From Micromonospora sp. BL4 (GTDB lineage: Bacteria > Actinomycetota > Actinomycetes > Mycobacteriales > Micromonosporaceae), in NCBI RefSeq assembly GCF_003667505.1, contig NZ_RCVJ01000136.1, positions 45,574 to 109,573 of the forward strand: a stretch of DNA of 64,000 bases. Reading direction: 5' to 3'. Below the pieces are notes generated by a model that was not told the origin of the DNA, made no database searches, and saw only the letters and a program-made list of their open reading frames with translations. The position numbers and the translations under genes are program-made. This document shows positions 32,710 to 41,952 of this stretch, piece by piece. How positions within the stretch are numbered: the first letter of the stretch is position 1; each line of letters starts with the position of its first letter.

Positions 32710-34854
32710 TTAAACCGGCTGGTCCACAGCACGGGCGTGCCGCCCGCTGGTCGGCCGCTCGTCGCCGTGCCCCGGCCACCACGCCTTGTGCCCGATGAGC
32801 GCGGTCAGCGCCGGAACGAAGAACATCGACATGACGAACGCCGACAGCACGATGCCGATCGCCACCGCGAAGCCCATCTGCTGCAGGAACGAGATCGGCG
32901 CGAGCAGCAGCACCGCGAACGTCCCGGCCAGGATCAGTCCGGCCGCCGCGACGGTCGGGCCGGCGTGTTCCACGCCGATGGCGGCGGCCTTGCGTGGCTC
33001 GTTGCCTTCGCGCGCTTCCTCGCGTAGTCGGGCGATCATCAGGATGTTGTAGTCGGTCCCGATCGCCACCACGAAGAGGTAGAGGATGATCGGAAGCTGG
33101 AAGGTGACGCCGGGCTCGCCCTGCAGCCCTTGGAAGAGGTAGACCGTGGCGCCCAGCGTGGCGGCGAAGTTGAGCAGCACCGCGATCACCAGGTAGATCG
33201 GCGCGACCAGGCTGCGCAGCAGCAGCGCGAGGATGAGCGCGATCAGGCCGGCCGCGACCGGCAGGATCACCGACAGGTCGCGGTTGTTCGCCGAGTTGAT
33301 GTCCGCGAAGATCGCGGTGGTCCCGCCGACCAGCGCCCGGGTGCCGGGCGGGGCCGACGCGTGCACGGCACCGCGCAGGTCCTCGCGGACGAGGTTGATC
33401 GCCTCGTTGGAGACCGGATTCTCATTGAGCAGCAGGTTGACCCGGGCCACACTCGGGTCGGTGCTGCGCTCCGGGGGCTGCGCCTGGCCCACACCCGGGG
33501 CTTTCGCCACGGCCGCCGCGAATTCGCTGACCTGTTGCTCGGTCAGCGGCGACCCGTTGCTGGTGGTCAGGTAGACCTCGGTGGGGGCGAGCGCACCGGC
33601 GGCGAACCCGCGCTGCAGGTCCTGGGCGGCCTTCGCCGACTCGGTGTCCTGCGGGAAGCCGGCGCTGAAGTCGTAGTCGGCCTTGTAGCCCAGTACGCCT
33701 GCGGCGAGCGCGACCAGGAGGACGCCGGAGGCCGCCGCGACGAGTGCCGGCCGGCGTCCGACGGCGGTGCCGAGCCGGTGCGAGATGGTGGCTTTGGGCG
33801 TACGCTGCCACGCCTTCGACGGCCAGAAGACGTACCGGCCGAGCAGCGAGACGACCGCCGGGACGAGAGTGAGCGAGGTGACCAGCATGACGCCGACCGC
33901 GATCGCGAGCGCCGGGCCGAGCGAGCCGAAGAAGCCCAGGCTGGCGAGGAGCAGCACGAGGAACGCGACGATGACCGCTCCGGCGGCCGAGGTGATGACC
34001 TCGCCGACCCGCTGGACGGTGACGATCATCGCGGTGCGCTTGTCGTCACCGGCGCGCAGCCGCTCCCGGTAGCGGAAGAGCAGGAACAGGATGTAGTCGG
34101 TGCCGATGCCGAACAGCACGATCAGCAGGATCGTCTGCAGATCCTGACTGACACTGAGATCGAAGGCCTTGCCCGCGGCGGCGACGAGACCCGTCGTGAT
34201 GCTCAGGACGACGCCGACGACCACCACGGGCAGCAGCGCGGCGATGGGGCTGCGGAAGATGAGCAGGATCAGTCCGATGATCAGGATGATCGTGGCGATG
34301 CCGACCACGGCGAAGGCACTGTTGAAGGTGTCCTCGTTGTCGACGAAGCTCGCCACGTCGCCGGCCACACCCGCGGTCAGCCCACTGTTCGCCAGCTCCG
34401 GGCCGATGTCCGCGCGCAGATCGCGTACGGCGTCGAGCAGCGCCGGGTCGTCGGGGGTGGGGGCGTCGAGCCCGACGTTGATGATCTGCACCGACTTGTC
34501 CGGCGCGACCGCGGGCGGACCGGTCAGGTAGCCGGACGTGTGCGGGATGTTCTTGGCCTTGAGCGCCTGGGCGAGCTGGCCCACCTTCGCCTCGTCCGCC
34601 GGCGTGAGCTTCTGTCCGTCGGCGCGCTTGACCACGATGATCGCCGTCGCGGTGGCCTGCTGCGGAAACGCCTTCTGCCCGAGCTCGGTGGCCTGCACCG
34701 ATTCGTACGAGCGGGGCAGGAAGCTTTCCTGATCGGCGGAGGTGATGTCGCTCAGGGACGGTGTGGTGGCGATGATGGCGGCTGCCGCGACCACCCACCC
34801 GGCAATCACCCACCACGCTCTGCCCACAACGAATCTGCCCAGCCGCTCGAACAT
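32710..34854 (-). CDS. MMPL-family RND transporter (first)
   Basis: 714 aa. Start ATG 34854 has GGGGGA 5 nt upstream and gives MFERLGRFVVGRAWWVIAGW, a typical MmpL/YdfJ N-terminus with the first TM helix. Two halves each have an extracytoplasmic loop and a cluster of five or six TM helices. The conserved TM4-type sequences FGIGTDYILFLLFRYRERL and AIGTDYNILMIARLREEA carry the Asp-Tyr pair of the proton relay. Substrates of this family are lipids or hydrophobic small molecules. Its stop lies 68 nt from the frameshifted gene upstream on the map, and a second MMPL gene lies at 37028 beyond a two-component system. Confidence 0.92.
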   Translation of the reverse strand: MFERLGRFVVGRAWWVIAGWVVAAAAIIATTPSLSDITSADQESFLPRSYESVQATELGQKAFPQQATATAIIVVKRADGQKLTPADEAKVGQLAQALKAKNIPHTSGYLTGPPAVAPDKSVQIINVGLDAPTPDDPALLDAVRDLRADIGPELANSGLTAGVAGDVASFVDNEDTFNSAFAVVGIATIILIIGLILLIFRSPIAALLPVVVVGVVLSITTGLVAAAGKAFDLSVSQDLQTILLIVLFGIGTDYILFLLFRYRERLRAGDDKRTAMIVTVQRVGEVITSAAGAVIVAFLVLLLASLGFFGSLGPALAIAVGVMLVTSLTLVPAVVSLLGRYVFWPSKAWQRTPKATISHRLGTAVGRRPALVAAASGVLLVALAAGVLGYKADYDFSAGFPQDTESAKAAQDLQRGFAAGALAPTEVYLTTSNGSPLTEQQVSEFAAAVAKAPGVGQAQPPERSTDPSVARVNLLLNENPVSNEAINLVREDLRGAVHASAPPGTRALVGGTTAIFADINSANNRDLSVILPVAAGLIALILALLLRSLVAPIYLVIAVLLNFAATLGATVYLFQGLQGEPGVTFQLPIILYLFVVAIGTDYNILMIARLREEAREGNEPRKAAAIGVEHAGPTVAAAGLILAGTFAVLLLAPISFLQQMGFAVAIGIVLSAFVMSMFFVPALTALIGHKAWWPGHGDERPTSGRHARAVDQPV

Positions 34855-35011
34855 GGTTATCCCCCGTTTGTTCGGCACCACCGACGTCTGGGCTCGGAGC
34901 GCCCAGGGCACCCGCCCGTCACTCTGCCGGCAGTCTTCGCTACCCGCTGTGCAGAGTACCGTCGCTCGGCACTCCTTTTCGGATGCTTGGGCTCCGAGGG
35001 CGGCGTGAGTT

Positions 35012-35656
35012 TCAGCTGTTCAGGTACGCGAGCACCGCGAGCACCCGCCGGTTGTCGTCATCGGACGGCGGCATCCCGAGCTTGCTGAAGATGTTGTTGA
35101 TGTGCTTGCTCACCGCCTTCTCCGTGACGAACAGCCGTCCCGCGATTGCCGCGTTCGACCGTCCCTCGGCCATCAGACCCAGCACCTCCCGCTCCCGGGC
35201 GGTGAGGTCCCGCAGTGGCTGCATGCCGGAGGTACGGGCCAGCAGTTGGGTCACCACCTCCGGGTCCATCACCATCCCGCCGCCGGCCACTCGGCGTAGC
35301 GCGTCGATGAACTGGCCGACGTTGGACACCCGGTCCTTGAGCAGGTAGCCGACTCCCCCGTTGCGGTCGGCGAGGAGTTCCCGGGCGTACAGCTGCTCGA
35401 CGTGTTGGGACAGCACGAGGATCGGTAGCCCGGGCAGCTGCATCCGGGCCGCGAGGGCAGCTTGCAGGCCTTCGTCGGTGAAGGTGGGTGGGAGGCGTAC
35501 GTCGACGACGGCGATGTCGGGGTGGTGCCGGGTGAGCGCCGGCAGCACGGACGGTCCGTCGGCGACGGCCTCGACGACCTGGTGTCCGTTCGCGTGGAGG
35601 ATGTGCGTCAGCCCGTCCCGGAGGAGGGCAAGGTCCTCCGCGATGACAACTCGCAC
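35012..35656 (-). CDS. NarL/LuxR-type response regulator
   Basis: 214 aa from GTG 35656. The receiver domain has the acidic pair E7/D8, phospho-acceptor D52 (AVVDVRLPP) and the switch Lys in YLLKDRV. The C-terminal LuxR helix-turn-helix is LTAREREVLGLMAEGRSNAA followed by RLFVTEKAVSKHINNIFSKL. The start lies 49 bp inside the histidine kinase gene, so the two are translationally coupled. It probably controls the flanking MMPL transporter genes; this is inferred from position. Confidence 0.93.
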   Translation of the reverse strand: MRVVIAEDLALLRDGLTHILHANGHQVVEAVADGPSVLPALTRHHPDIAVVDVRLPPTFTDEGLQAALAARMQLPGLPILVLSQHVEQLYARELLADRNGGVGYLLKDRVSNVGQFIDALRRVAGGGMVMDPEVVTQLLARTSGMQPLRDLTAREREVLGLMAEGRSNAAIAGRLFVTEKAVSKHINNIFSKLGMPPSDDDNRRVLAVLAYLNS

Positions 35657-36918
35657 GGCAGCTCCATGGTCACGACGGTGGGTCCGCCGGGCGGACTGGT
35701 CACGGTCATCGTGCCATCGAAGGCTGCCAGACGGCGTCGTACGCCCGCCAGGCCGGTCCCTGCGTCCGGCATGGCGCCGCCGCGCCCGTCGTCGCCGACC
35801 TCCGTGCGCAGCACACCGTCCCGGTGCACCAGAGAGACCCAGGCGCGCCGGGCGCCACTGTGCTTGGCCACGTTGGTGAGCAGCTCGGCCACCGCGAAGT
35901 ACGCCGCGGACTCGACCGCCGCGGGCGGGCTGCCGGGCAGGTCCAGGTCGACGTCCACGTCCACGGGCGGCGCGACGGTGAGGGCTAGTGCCTGCACCGC
36001 CCCGTTGAGGCCGCGTTCGGCGAGTACGGGCGGGTAGATGCCGCGGACGAGGTGGCGGAGTTCGGCGAGGGCGTGGCCGCTGGTCTCCTGCGCCTCGCTG
36101 AGCAGTCGCGCCGCCCGTGCCGGGTCGTTGGCCATGAGCTGCTCGGCCAGGCCGATGCTCATCCGCAGTGCGACCAACCGGGCCTGCGCACCGTCGTGCA
36201 GGTCGCGTTCGATGCGGCGCAGCTCGGCGGCCTGCGTGTCGACGGTGTCAGCGCGGGTGGCGGCGAGGTGCCGGACCCGCAGGGCCAGTTCCTGCGCCCG
36301 GGTGGGGGCGAGGAAGAAGCCGGCGAAGCGGAAGTGCAGCCACACCAGCCAGTGCGCGACGGCCAGCCCGCCGGCGAGGATCAGCCATCCTTGCGGCGCG
36401 GCCAGCCACGCCTTCACGAGGTTGTCCATCGGCCAGAACACCCCGTAGCCGTACCAGCCGATGGTCAGGTAGAGCACCAGCGGCACGAACAGGGCGCCCT
36501 CCAGCCCGTACGCGGGGAGTACGAACGCGAGCAGGCAGACGCCGCCGGTGACCGCGCCGGGGATCAGCCAGGCAAAGTCCCGCCAGGTCGCCGGGTCGGA
36601 GACCACCCACCGGAACCGCTGCCAGGTGCCGAGCCGGGCACCGGCGGGCACCGGCGCGTACGGCGACGCGATCGGCGCGCCGGTCCACCGGCTCAGCCGG
36701 CGTTGCGCCGTCAGCGACAGCCGTACGAGCACGGTCACCGCGGGAAAGAGGGCGAACCCGATGCCGAGGGCGGGGATGAGCGCGAGGGAGACCACCGACA
36801 GCGCGAACAGCGCCACGTTGGTGCTCAGGCTGAGCAGGGCCACGGCCAGACCCTGCACGGCGGCGAGCGCGCCGGGCCGGATCTGCTGCCAGACGGTCGA
36901 GCGTACGGAGCGGTCCAC
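35608..36918 (-). CDS. Membrane sensor histidine kinase (HisKA_3 type)
   Basis: 436 aa. I chose GTG 36918 because GGAG lies about 10 nt upstream; the frame is open further but that part overlaps the divergent MMPL promoter region. An N-terminal sensor region has several hydrophobic helices (LFALSVVSLALIPALGIGFA, LIPGAVTGGVCLLAFVLPAY). The phospho-acceptor His is in RRIERDLHDGAQARLVALRM, and the ATP site has AVAELLTNVAKHSGA and DDGRG. Its 3' end overlaps the response regulator gene by 49 bp. The signal is unknown; with MMPL genes on both sides, membrane stress or a lipid is plausible. Confidence 0.9.
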   Translation of the reverse strand: MDRSVRSTVWQQIRPGALAAVQGLAVALLSLSTNVALFALSVVSLALIPALGIGFALFPAVTVLVRLSLTAQRRLSRWTGAPIASPYAPVPAGARLGTWQRFRWVVSDPATWRDFAWLIPGAVTGGVCLLAFVLPAYGLEGALFVPLVLYLTIGWYGYGVFWPMDNLVKAWLAAPQGWLILAGGLAVAHWLVWLHFRFAGFFLAPTRAQELALRVRHLAATRADTVDTQAAELRRIERDLHDGAQARLVALRMSIGLAEQLMANDPARAARLLSEAQETSGHALAELRHLVRGIYPPVLAERGLNGAVQALALTVAPPVDVDVDLDLPGSPPAAVESAAYFAVAELLTNVAKHSGARRAWVSLVHRDGVLRTEVGDDGRGGAMPDAGTGLAGVRRRLAAFDGTMTVTSPPGGPTVVTMELPCELSSRRTLPSSGTG

Positions 36919-37027
36919 GGCGTCATTCTCCGCCCGATGCGCCACCGGAATCGGTGGTGCTACCACCACCTGTCTTCGGGACCTGCCACCCCTGCCTTCC
37001 ACCTGTGGCGGCCGAAGGATCGAAGGC

Positions 37028-39163
37028 ATGACCAGGCAACAGGAAACCGCGCGGCACCGACTGGCCGCAATGCCGTCCGGCCGACGCGGCAAGTACGTGA
37101 TGCTCGTCTTCTGGCTCGTCCTCGTCGCGGCGGCCGGGCCGCTGGCGATCAAGCTGACCGAGGTGCAGGACAACGACTCCCTCGGCGCGCTGCCCGCCAC
37201 CGCCGAAGCCAGCCGGGCGGTGCAGCGGGCCGAGGAGGCGTTCCCGGACTCGCAGAAGCCCCTGGCCGTCGCCGTCTACGTCCGCGAGAGCGGGCTCACC
37301 GACGCGGACCGCGCGAAGGTCGACGGCGACCGCACGGCGTTCACCCGGTACGCCGACGGCGGCCAGGTGTCCCCGCCGGTGGCCAGCGAGGACGGGCAGG
37401 CGCTGCTGCTCTCCTTCCCGATCGCGGGGGACGCCGACCAGCGGGCCGACGCCGTGGCCGACGTCAAGGAGCAGCTGAGCAGGGACGCACCGGCCAGCCT
37501 GCGGACCGCGCTCACCGGTCCGGCCGGGGGCGAGGACGACGTCTTCGACGCGTTCGCCGGCATGGACAGCACGCTGCTGCTGGCGACCGCGGCCGCCGTC
37601 GCGTTGCTGCTCCTCGTCACGTACCGCAGCCCGGTCCTGTGGTTGATCCCGCTCATCACGGTCGCGGTGGCCAGCCAGCTCGCCAGCGCCGTGGTGTACC
37701 TGCTGGCCCGGCACGCCGGGCTGGCCGTGGACTTCCAGAGCCAGAGCATCCTGACCGTGCTGGTCTTCGGTGTCGGCGTGGACTACGCCCTGCTGCTCAT
37801 CGCCCGCTACCGGGAGGAACTGCGCCGGCACGCCGACCGGCACGCGGCGATGGCCGTCGCGCTGCGACGGTCGATCGGCGCGATCGCCGCCTCGGCGGCG
37901 ACCGTCGCGATCGGCCTGCTGTGCCTGCTCGCCGCGCAACTGCCGTCCACCCGGGGGCTCGGGCCGGTCGGCGCGGTCGGGATCGCGGCGGCGTTCCTCG
38001 CCATGACCACGCTGCTGCCGGCCGTGCTGGTCATCTTCGGGCGGTGGCTGTTCTGGCCGTTCGTGCCGCGATACACACCGGACGCGGTCGGGCTCGACGT
38101 GGCGGCCGAGCACGGGGTGTGGCGCCGGATCGCCGGTTTCGTCGGCCGGCGGCCCCGCGCGGTGTGGCTGAGCACGGCGGCGGCGCTGGTGGTTCTCAGC
38201 TTCGGCATTGGCAACCTCAGCATCGGCATGCCGCATGACGAGTCCTTTACGAAGGAGGTCGGCTCGGTCACCGGCCAACGGATGATCGAGGCGCACTACC
38301 CGAGGGGAGCGGTCGCACCCGCCGAGATCCTGGCCGCCGCCGGCCAGGCCGACCAGGTGGTGGCCGCCGTCCGTACCGTGCCGGGGGTTGCCGAGGTGGG
38401 CGAGCCGGAGTCCTCGCCGGACGGCCGTTGGGTGCGCATCGCGGCGGTCCTGGTCCACACGCCGGACAGCGACGCGGCGCTGGACACCGTCAACCGGCTC
38501 CGCGCCGCGGTGCACGCGGTGCCGAGCGCGCAGGCGCTGGTCGGCGGGGACTCCGCGTACCTGCTCGACGAGGAACGGACGGTCGGCCGGGACAACCGGG
38601 TCGTGGTGCCACTCGTGCTGGCGGTCGTCTTCATCATCCTGGTGCTGCTGCTGCGGTCGCTGGTCGCACCGCTGCTGTTGCTCGCGAGCGTGGTCCTGTC
38701 CTACGTCGCCGCGATGGGCGCGGCCGGGCTGATCCTCGACGCGATGGGCTACCCGAAGCTCTTCGTCGGGATCCCGCTGCAGACGTTCCTGTTCCTCGTC
38801 GCCCTCGGCGTGGACTACACCATCTTCCTCGCCACCCGGGCTCGGGAGGAGACGGCGCGGCTCGGGCACCGGCAGGGCGTGCTGCATGCGCTGACCGTGA
38901 CCGGCGGGGTGATCACCAGCGCGGGTGTGGTGCTGGCCGCCACGTTCGGCGCGCTCAGCGTGCTGCCGCTGGTGCCGTCCGTGCAGACGGCGGTCATCAT
39001 CGGCGTCGGGGTGCTGCTCGACACGTTCCTCGTCCGCAGCCTGCTCGTCCCGGCGCTGGCGCTGCACATCGGCCCCCGCACCTGGTGGCCGAGCGCCCTG
39101 GCGCGGCCAACGTTCCGGCCGGTCGCGGCGCCGCCGACCGAGAGGGCGCCGGCAGCGTCGTAG
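37028..39163 (+). CDS. MMPL-family RND transporter (second)
   Basis: 711 aa. ATG 37028 follows a GAAGG ribosome site and gives a first TM segment YVMLVFWLVLVAAAGPLAI. Two TM clusters follow, with VFGVGVDYALLLIARYREEL and ALGVDYTIFLATRAREETA as the proton-relay helices. It is divergent from the sensor kinase gene (110 bp between starts), so its promoter is well placed for control by that two-component system. It is clearly related in layout to the 32710 transporter but not a recent duplicate. It ends 3 nt before a strong hairpin terminator. Confidence 0.92.
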   Translation: MTRQQETARHRLAAMPSGRRGKYVMLVFWLVLVAAAGPLAIKLTEVQDNDSLGALPATAEASRAVQRAEEAFPDSQKPLAVAVYVRESGLTDADRAKVDGDRTAFTRYADGGQVSPPVASEDGQALLLSFPIAGDADQRADAVADVKEQLSRDAPASLRTALTGPAGGEDDVFDAFAGMDSTLLLATAAAVALLLLVTYRSPVLWLIPLITVAVASQLASAVVYLLARHAGLAVDFQSQSILTVLVFGVGVDYALLLIARYREELRRHADRHAAMAVALRRSIGAIAASAATVAIGLLCLLAAQLPSTRGLGPVGAVGIAAAFLAMTTLLPAVLVIFGRWLFWPFVPRYTPDAVGLDVAAEHGVWRRIAGFVGRRPRAVWLSTAAALVVLSFGIGNLSIGMPHDESFTKEVGSVTGQRMIEAHYPRGAVAPAEILAAAGQADQVVAAVRTVPGVAEVGEPESSPDGRWVRIAAVLVHTPDSDAALDTVNRLRAAVHAVPSAQALVGGDSAYLLDEERTVGRDNRVVVPLVLAVVFIILVLLLRSLVAPLLLLASVVLSYVAAMGAAGLILDAMGYPKLFVGIPLQTFLFLVALGVDYTIFLATRAREETARLGHRQGVLHALTVTGGVITSAGVVLAATFGALSVLPLVPSVQTAVIIGVGVLLDTFLVRSLLVPALALHIGPRTWWPSALARPTFRPVAAPPTERAPAAS

Positions 39164-39166
39164 GTG

Positions 39167-39209
39167 CGGGTGCGGCCGGCGCCCGTCGTAGGGGGGCCGG
39201 CCGCACCCG
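39167..39209. terminator. Hairpin terminator between convergent genes
   Basis: Perfect 14-bp stem CGGGTGCGGCCGGC / GCCGGCCGCACCCG with a 15-nt loop, between the MMPL stop (39163) and the glycosidase stop (39260). Confidence 0.75.
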
Positions 39210-39259
39210 AGGTGGAGTACGGACGTGGCCGCTGCTGCGGCCTTCGTCAGTTGCCGTGG

Positions 39260-40555
39260 TCAGTTGCCGCTGCGGTACCGGCCGGCCACGTAGACGAGCG
39301 CGTCGCCGACGGCCCGCTCGGCCCCGCTCGGGTGGCTGACAAGTGCGCCGGCGGCGGCCATGGCCGTGGACCCGCCGCCGTCGAGGTTGATCGCGTCGGA
39401 CATGCCGAGCGCCTGGGCGACCGCGGCGGTCTCGGCCAGGGTGGTGCCGACGCTGGTGCTCTGCCGCCCGTCGATGGTGGCGAGCACGATCTTCCCGTCC
39501 CGCGTGGTGCCGGCGACGGTGCGCGGGTTGCGGGCGAAGAAGCTGTCACCGGGCGCGCCGTCCGGCACCACGATCTGACCGTCCGCCGTCAACGGGTACC
39601 GGCCGTTCACGCCGAAGAGCCCGGGCCGCAGCGCAAGCTTTCGGCCCTGCTGGTCGGTGAGCGTCGAGTCCCGGTCCACGCAGCCCTTGCCGGCGACGCC
39701 GAGCAGGGCAACGGTGTCCTTGCCGGTCGCCTGCAACGAGGTCTGGCCGGCGGCGAGGGTGGTGCCCCGGGTGGTCGCGGTGCGGACCACGCAGTTCAGT
39801 CGGTTGAGGACGACCTCCACGCCGGCGCCGGCCGGGGTGGCCGCGCCGAACTCGGGGGTGAACTGCGCGACGTCGCCGGGCACACCGCACCGGGTCTGGT
39901 CGGTGAGGGCGGCGCAGTCGGCGGGGATCACCGGCGGGTGGTTGATGAACTCCAGCGGCAGGGTGGCGTCGGTCCGCCGGTTCCGTACGCTGCCCGACCA
40001 CGCCACCTTCCCGGTGAGCGCCTGGTTGCTGTTGGCGTCGACGACGAAGTTGACCTCGGCCGGATCGGTGGTCGGCTCACTGAGCAGCTTCCCGCCGTAG
40101 AGCCCCAGCCCCACCGGGTCACCCGGGTACTGCTGGCTGGCCGTGAAGGTGAAGAACGAGGCGTTGACGCCGGCCAGCGCCCCGGAGGCGCGTACCAGAT
40201 CGGTGGTCTTCTCGACCTGGCTGAGGTCCGGGCCGTACGTCGCCTTCAGGTGCCCCCGCGCGCGGCGCGGGTCGATGGTGAGCACGTTGACCACCCACGG
40301 GCCGCGCGTGGTCGTGTTGATCTGGTCGGCGGGGGCCGGCTCGGTGCCCCGCACGATGCGGGTCAGCGTGACACCGGCAGCCAGGGTGCTGCTGGTACGG
40401 ACCTCGGCCAGGTCGGCGTCGCCGATCGGCAGGGTGCTGGCGGCGGCCTCGGCTTGGCCCCCCGGAACGACACCGAGGGTGACCGCGGCCAGCGCGGCGG
40501 CGGCGAGCGCCCCGGCGCGGCGGAAGCCGGACAGGCCAGGAGTGGAAACAGTCAT
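39260..40555 (-). CDS. Secreted phosphodiester glycosidase family protein (NAGPA-like)
   Basis: 431 aa. A signal peptide is visible: Arg pair in GFRRAGALAAAALAAVTLG and an AEA-type cleavage site near residue 37. Family motifs are GALAGVNASFF (near 135), NPRTVAGTTRDGKIVLATID (near 345) and the C-terminal DAINLDGGGSTAM (near 395), as in N-acetylglucosamine-1-phosphodiester alpha-N-acetylglucosaminidase-like proteins. It probably hydrolyses a sugar phosphodiester or exopolysaccharide at the cell surface; the substrate is unknown. It stands alone, between a terminator and a DUF427 gene. Confidence 0.88.
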   Translation of the reverse strand: MTVSTPGLSGFRRAGALAAAALAAVTLGVVPGGQAEAAASTLPIGDADLAEVRTSSTLAAGVTLTRIVRGTEPAPADQINTTTRGPWVVNVLTIDPRRARGHLKATYGPDLSQVEKTTDLVRASGALAGVNASFFTFTASQQYPGDPVGLGLYGGKLLSEPTTDPAEVNFVVDANSNQALTGKVAWSGSVRNRRTDATLPLEFINHPPVIPADCAALTDQTRCGVPGDVAQFTPEFGAATPAGAGVEVVLNRLNCVVRTATTRGTTLAAGQTSLQATGKDTVALLGVAGKGCVDRDSTLTDQQGRKLALRPGLFGVNGRYPLTADGQIVVPDGAPGDSFFARNPRTVAGTTRDGKIVLATIDGRQSTSVGTTLAETAAVAQALGMSDAINLDGGGSTAMAAAGALVSHPSGAERAVGDALVYVAGRYRSGN

Positions 40556-40654
40556 GCCCGTGAGCCTGGCGGCGCAACGGAACCAGGTACCCGACTTCGC
40601 CTGACTCCGAGTCGAATTGGAGCGTAAGAAAGGGCGTTCTGCGATACAGCTCGG

Positions 40655-41419
40655 TCAGGAGAAGTGCGTCTTCGGTCGGCTGAGCCGCTCGCCGTCGACG
40701 ACCAGATCGACCTTCTCGTTGTAGAAGGCGATCAGGCCGGCGATCGGCAGGAGCGCCGCGGTGGGGAAGGCGTACGACCAGGCCAGGTCCGGGTGGACTG
40801 TGCCGTCGACACGGACGGACCAGTAGTCGCTGGTCCGTCCCTTGTACGGGCAGGCGGTCGTCGTCGCGGACGGCACGAGGTGGCTGACGTTCACGTCGGT
40901 GCGGTTGAGGTAGTAGCGCGTCGGAAGACCGGTCTCGAAGACCAGCACAGGCGACGTCGACTCGGCCAGGACGACCCCGTCCAGTTCCACCCGAACGCTG
41001 CGGGTGGATCGCAGCGCGTCCACCCGGGCATACGGGTTGCGGGGGTGCACGAAGACCTCCTCATCCTCCTCGAACCAACTGTCCATGTCGGCCCAGTCGA
41101 ACCGGATCGTGTCCGCCAGCCCCGGCAGCGCGTCGTCGCCGTACCACGACCCGCACGCACGACGGACCGTCTCGCCGACTCGCAGCCCGTGCAGCCGCGC
41201 AGTGCCGCGCCGCGACTCCTCCGTGCGCTGCTCATCGATCAGCAGGCTGCGATTCACGTCGGCGATCGGGATGTAGTACTGGGGGTAGAACGGCCATTCC
41301 CACACGTACTGCGCCCGCGTCGTGTCCAGCACCCGCTCCCCGGCGAGGAAGGCACGGATCCGGCGGGGCACCGGCTCAATGCGGTCGACCAGGGCGATCG
41401 CCTTCGGGTAATCCGGCAC
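40655..41419 (-). CDS. Duplicated DUF427-domain protein
   Basis: 254 aa from GTG 41419, chosen because AGGAGG lies 5 nt before it; an upstream GTG at 41440 lacks a ribosome site. Two DUF427 repeats are present. The first covers FLAGERVLDTTRAQYVWEWP to about residue 115. The second contains RVELDGVVLAESTSPVLVFE, LPTRYYLNRTDVNVSHL and CPYKGRTSDYWSVRVDG. DUF427 proteins form small beta barrels of unknown chemistry. A single-domain relative lies at 60568. Confidence 0.85.
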   Translation of the reverse strand: MPDYPKAIALVDRIEPVPRRIRAFLAGERVLDTTRAQYVWEWPFYPQYYIPIADVNRSLLIDEQRTEESRRGTARLHGLRVGETVRRACGSWYGDDALPGLADTIRFDWADMDSWFEEDEEVFVHPRNPYARVDALRSTRSVRVELDGVVLAESTSPVLVFETGLPTRYYLNRTDVNVSHLVPSATTTACPYKGRTSDYWSVRVDGTVHPDLAWSYAFPTAALLPIAGLIAFYNEKVDLVVDGERLSRPKTHFS

Positions 41420-41743
41420 CTTGTCCTCCTGCGCTGCCACACCCAGATCGGGTACCGGTTCAACGATCAGTGCGGTGCAGCGGGACGCGAGGCGCCAAAT
41501 CGGCCTCGCCAGAGCGCACGGCGGATCGGTCGGCCCAGTGGGGAGGCATCCGTCACCGCCTCGGCGACCAGCCCCGAGGCTGAGGCCGACCTACGCCATC
41601 GACGGCGTCAAGGGGGTTGGCCAACGAGGTCGGCGGAACGGCGGGGCGCTCTTCCGTGGCGAGCCGCTACGAACGCGGGCGCGTCACACCCCGCCGCTAG
41701 CGTGGCGTTCAGTCCCACCCGTTGACGCGTGGATAAGCCTGCA
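41420..41743. other. Non-coding spacer
   Basis: About 320 bp between the DUF427 gene and the VOC remnant. I see no gene, clear promoter or strong hairpin in it. Confidence 0.4.
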
Positions 41744-41938
41744 ATGATCGACCACATGTCCGTCCAGGTCCGCGACGTGCCGACCAGCGCCGCTTTCTAC
41801 GACGCCGCCATCAAGGCCGGCGCGGAGGTGCTGCACGCGCCCCGGGTCTGGCCGGAGTACCACCCGAGCTACTTCGCCGCGTTCGTCCGCGACCCGGACG
41901 GCAACAACGTCGAAGCCGTCTGCCACGCCCCAGCTTGA
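41744..41938 (+). pseudogene. VOC-fold protein with an internal in-frame deletion
   Basis: 64 aa: MIDHMSVQVRDVPTSAAFYD joins directly to AAIKAGAEVLHAPRVWPEYH and ends FVRDPDGNNVEAVCH. Typical VOC (glyoxalase/bleomycin-resistance) proteins have about 60 more residues between these two blocks, including the middle metal-ligand strands. The reading frame is kept, so it may still be expressed, but it cannot form a complete VOC module. A full VOC gene follows 14 nt downstream. Confidence 0.65.
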
Positions 41939-41952
41939 TTGGACCTGCCGCC

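Noticed and set aside
33130..35088. Long plus-strand frame opposite the first MMPL gene
   Set aside because: Charged, low-complexity translation typical of antisense to a membrane protein in high-GC DNA; the MMPL frame is clear.
36923..39067. Long minus-strand frame opposite the second MMPL gene
   Set aside because: His/Arg/Gln-rich antisense translation without motifs; the plus strand is a complete transporter.
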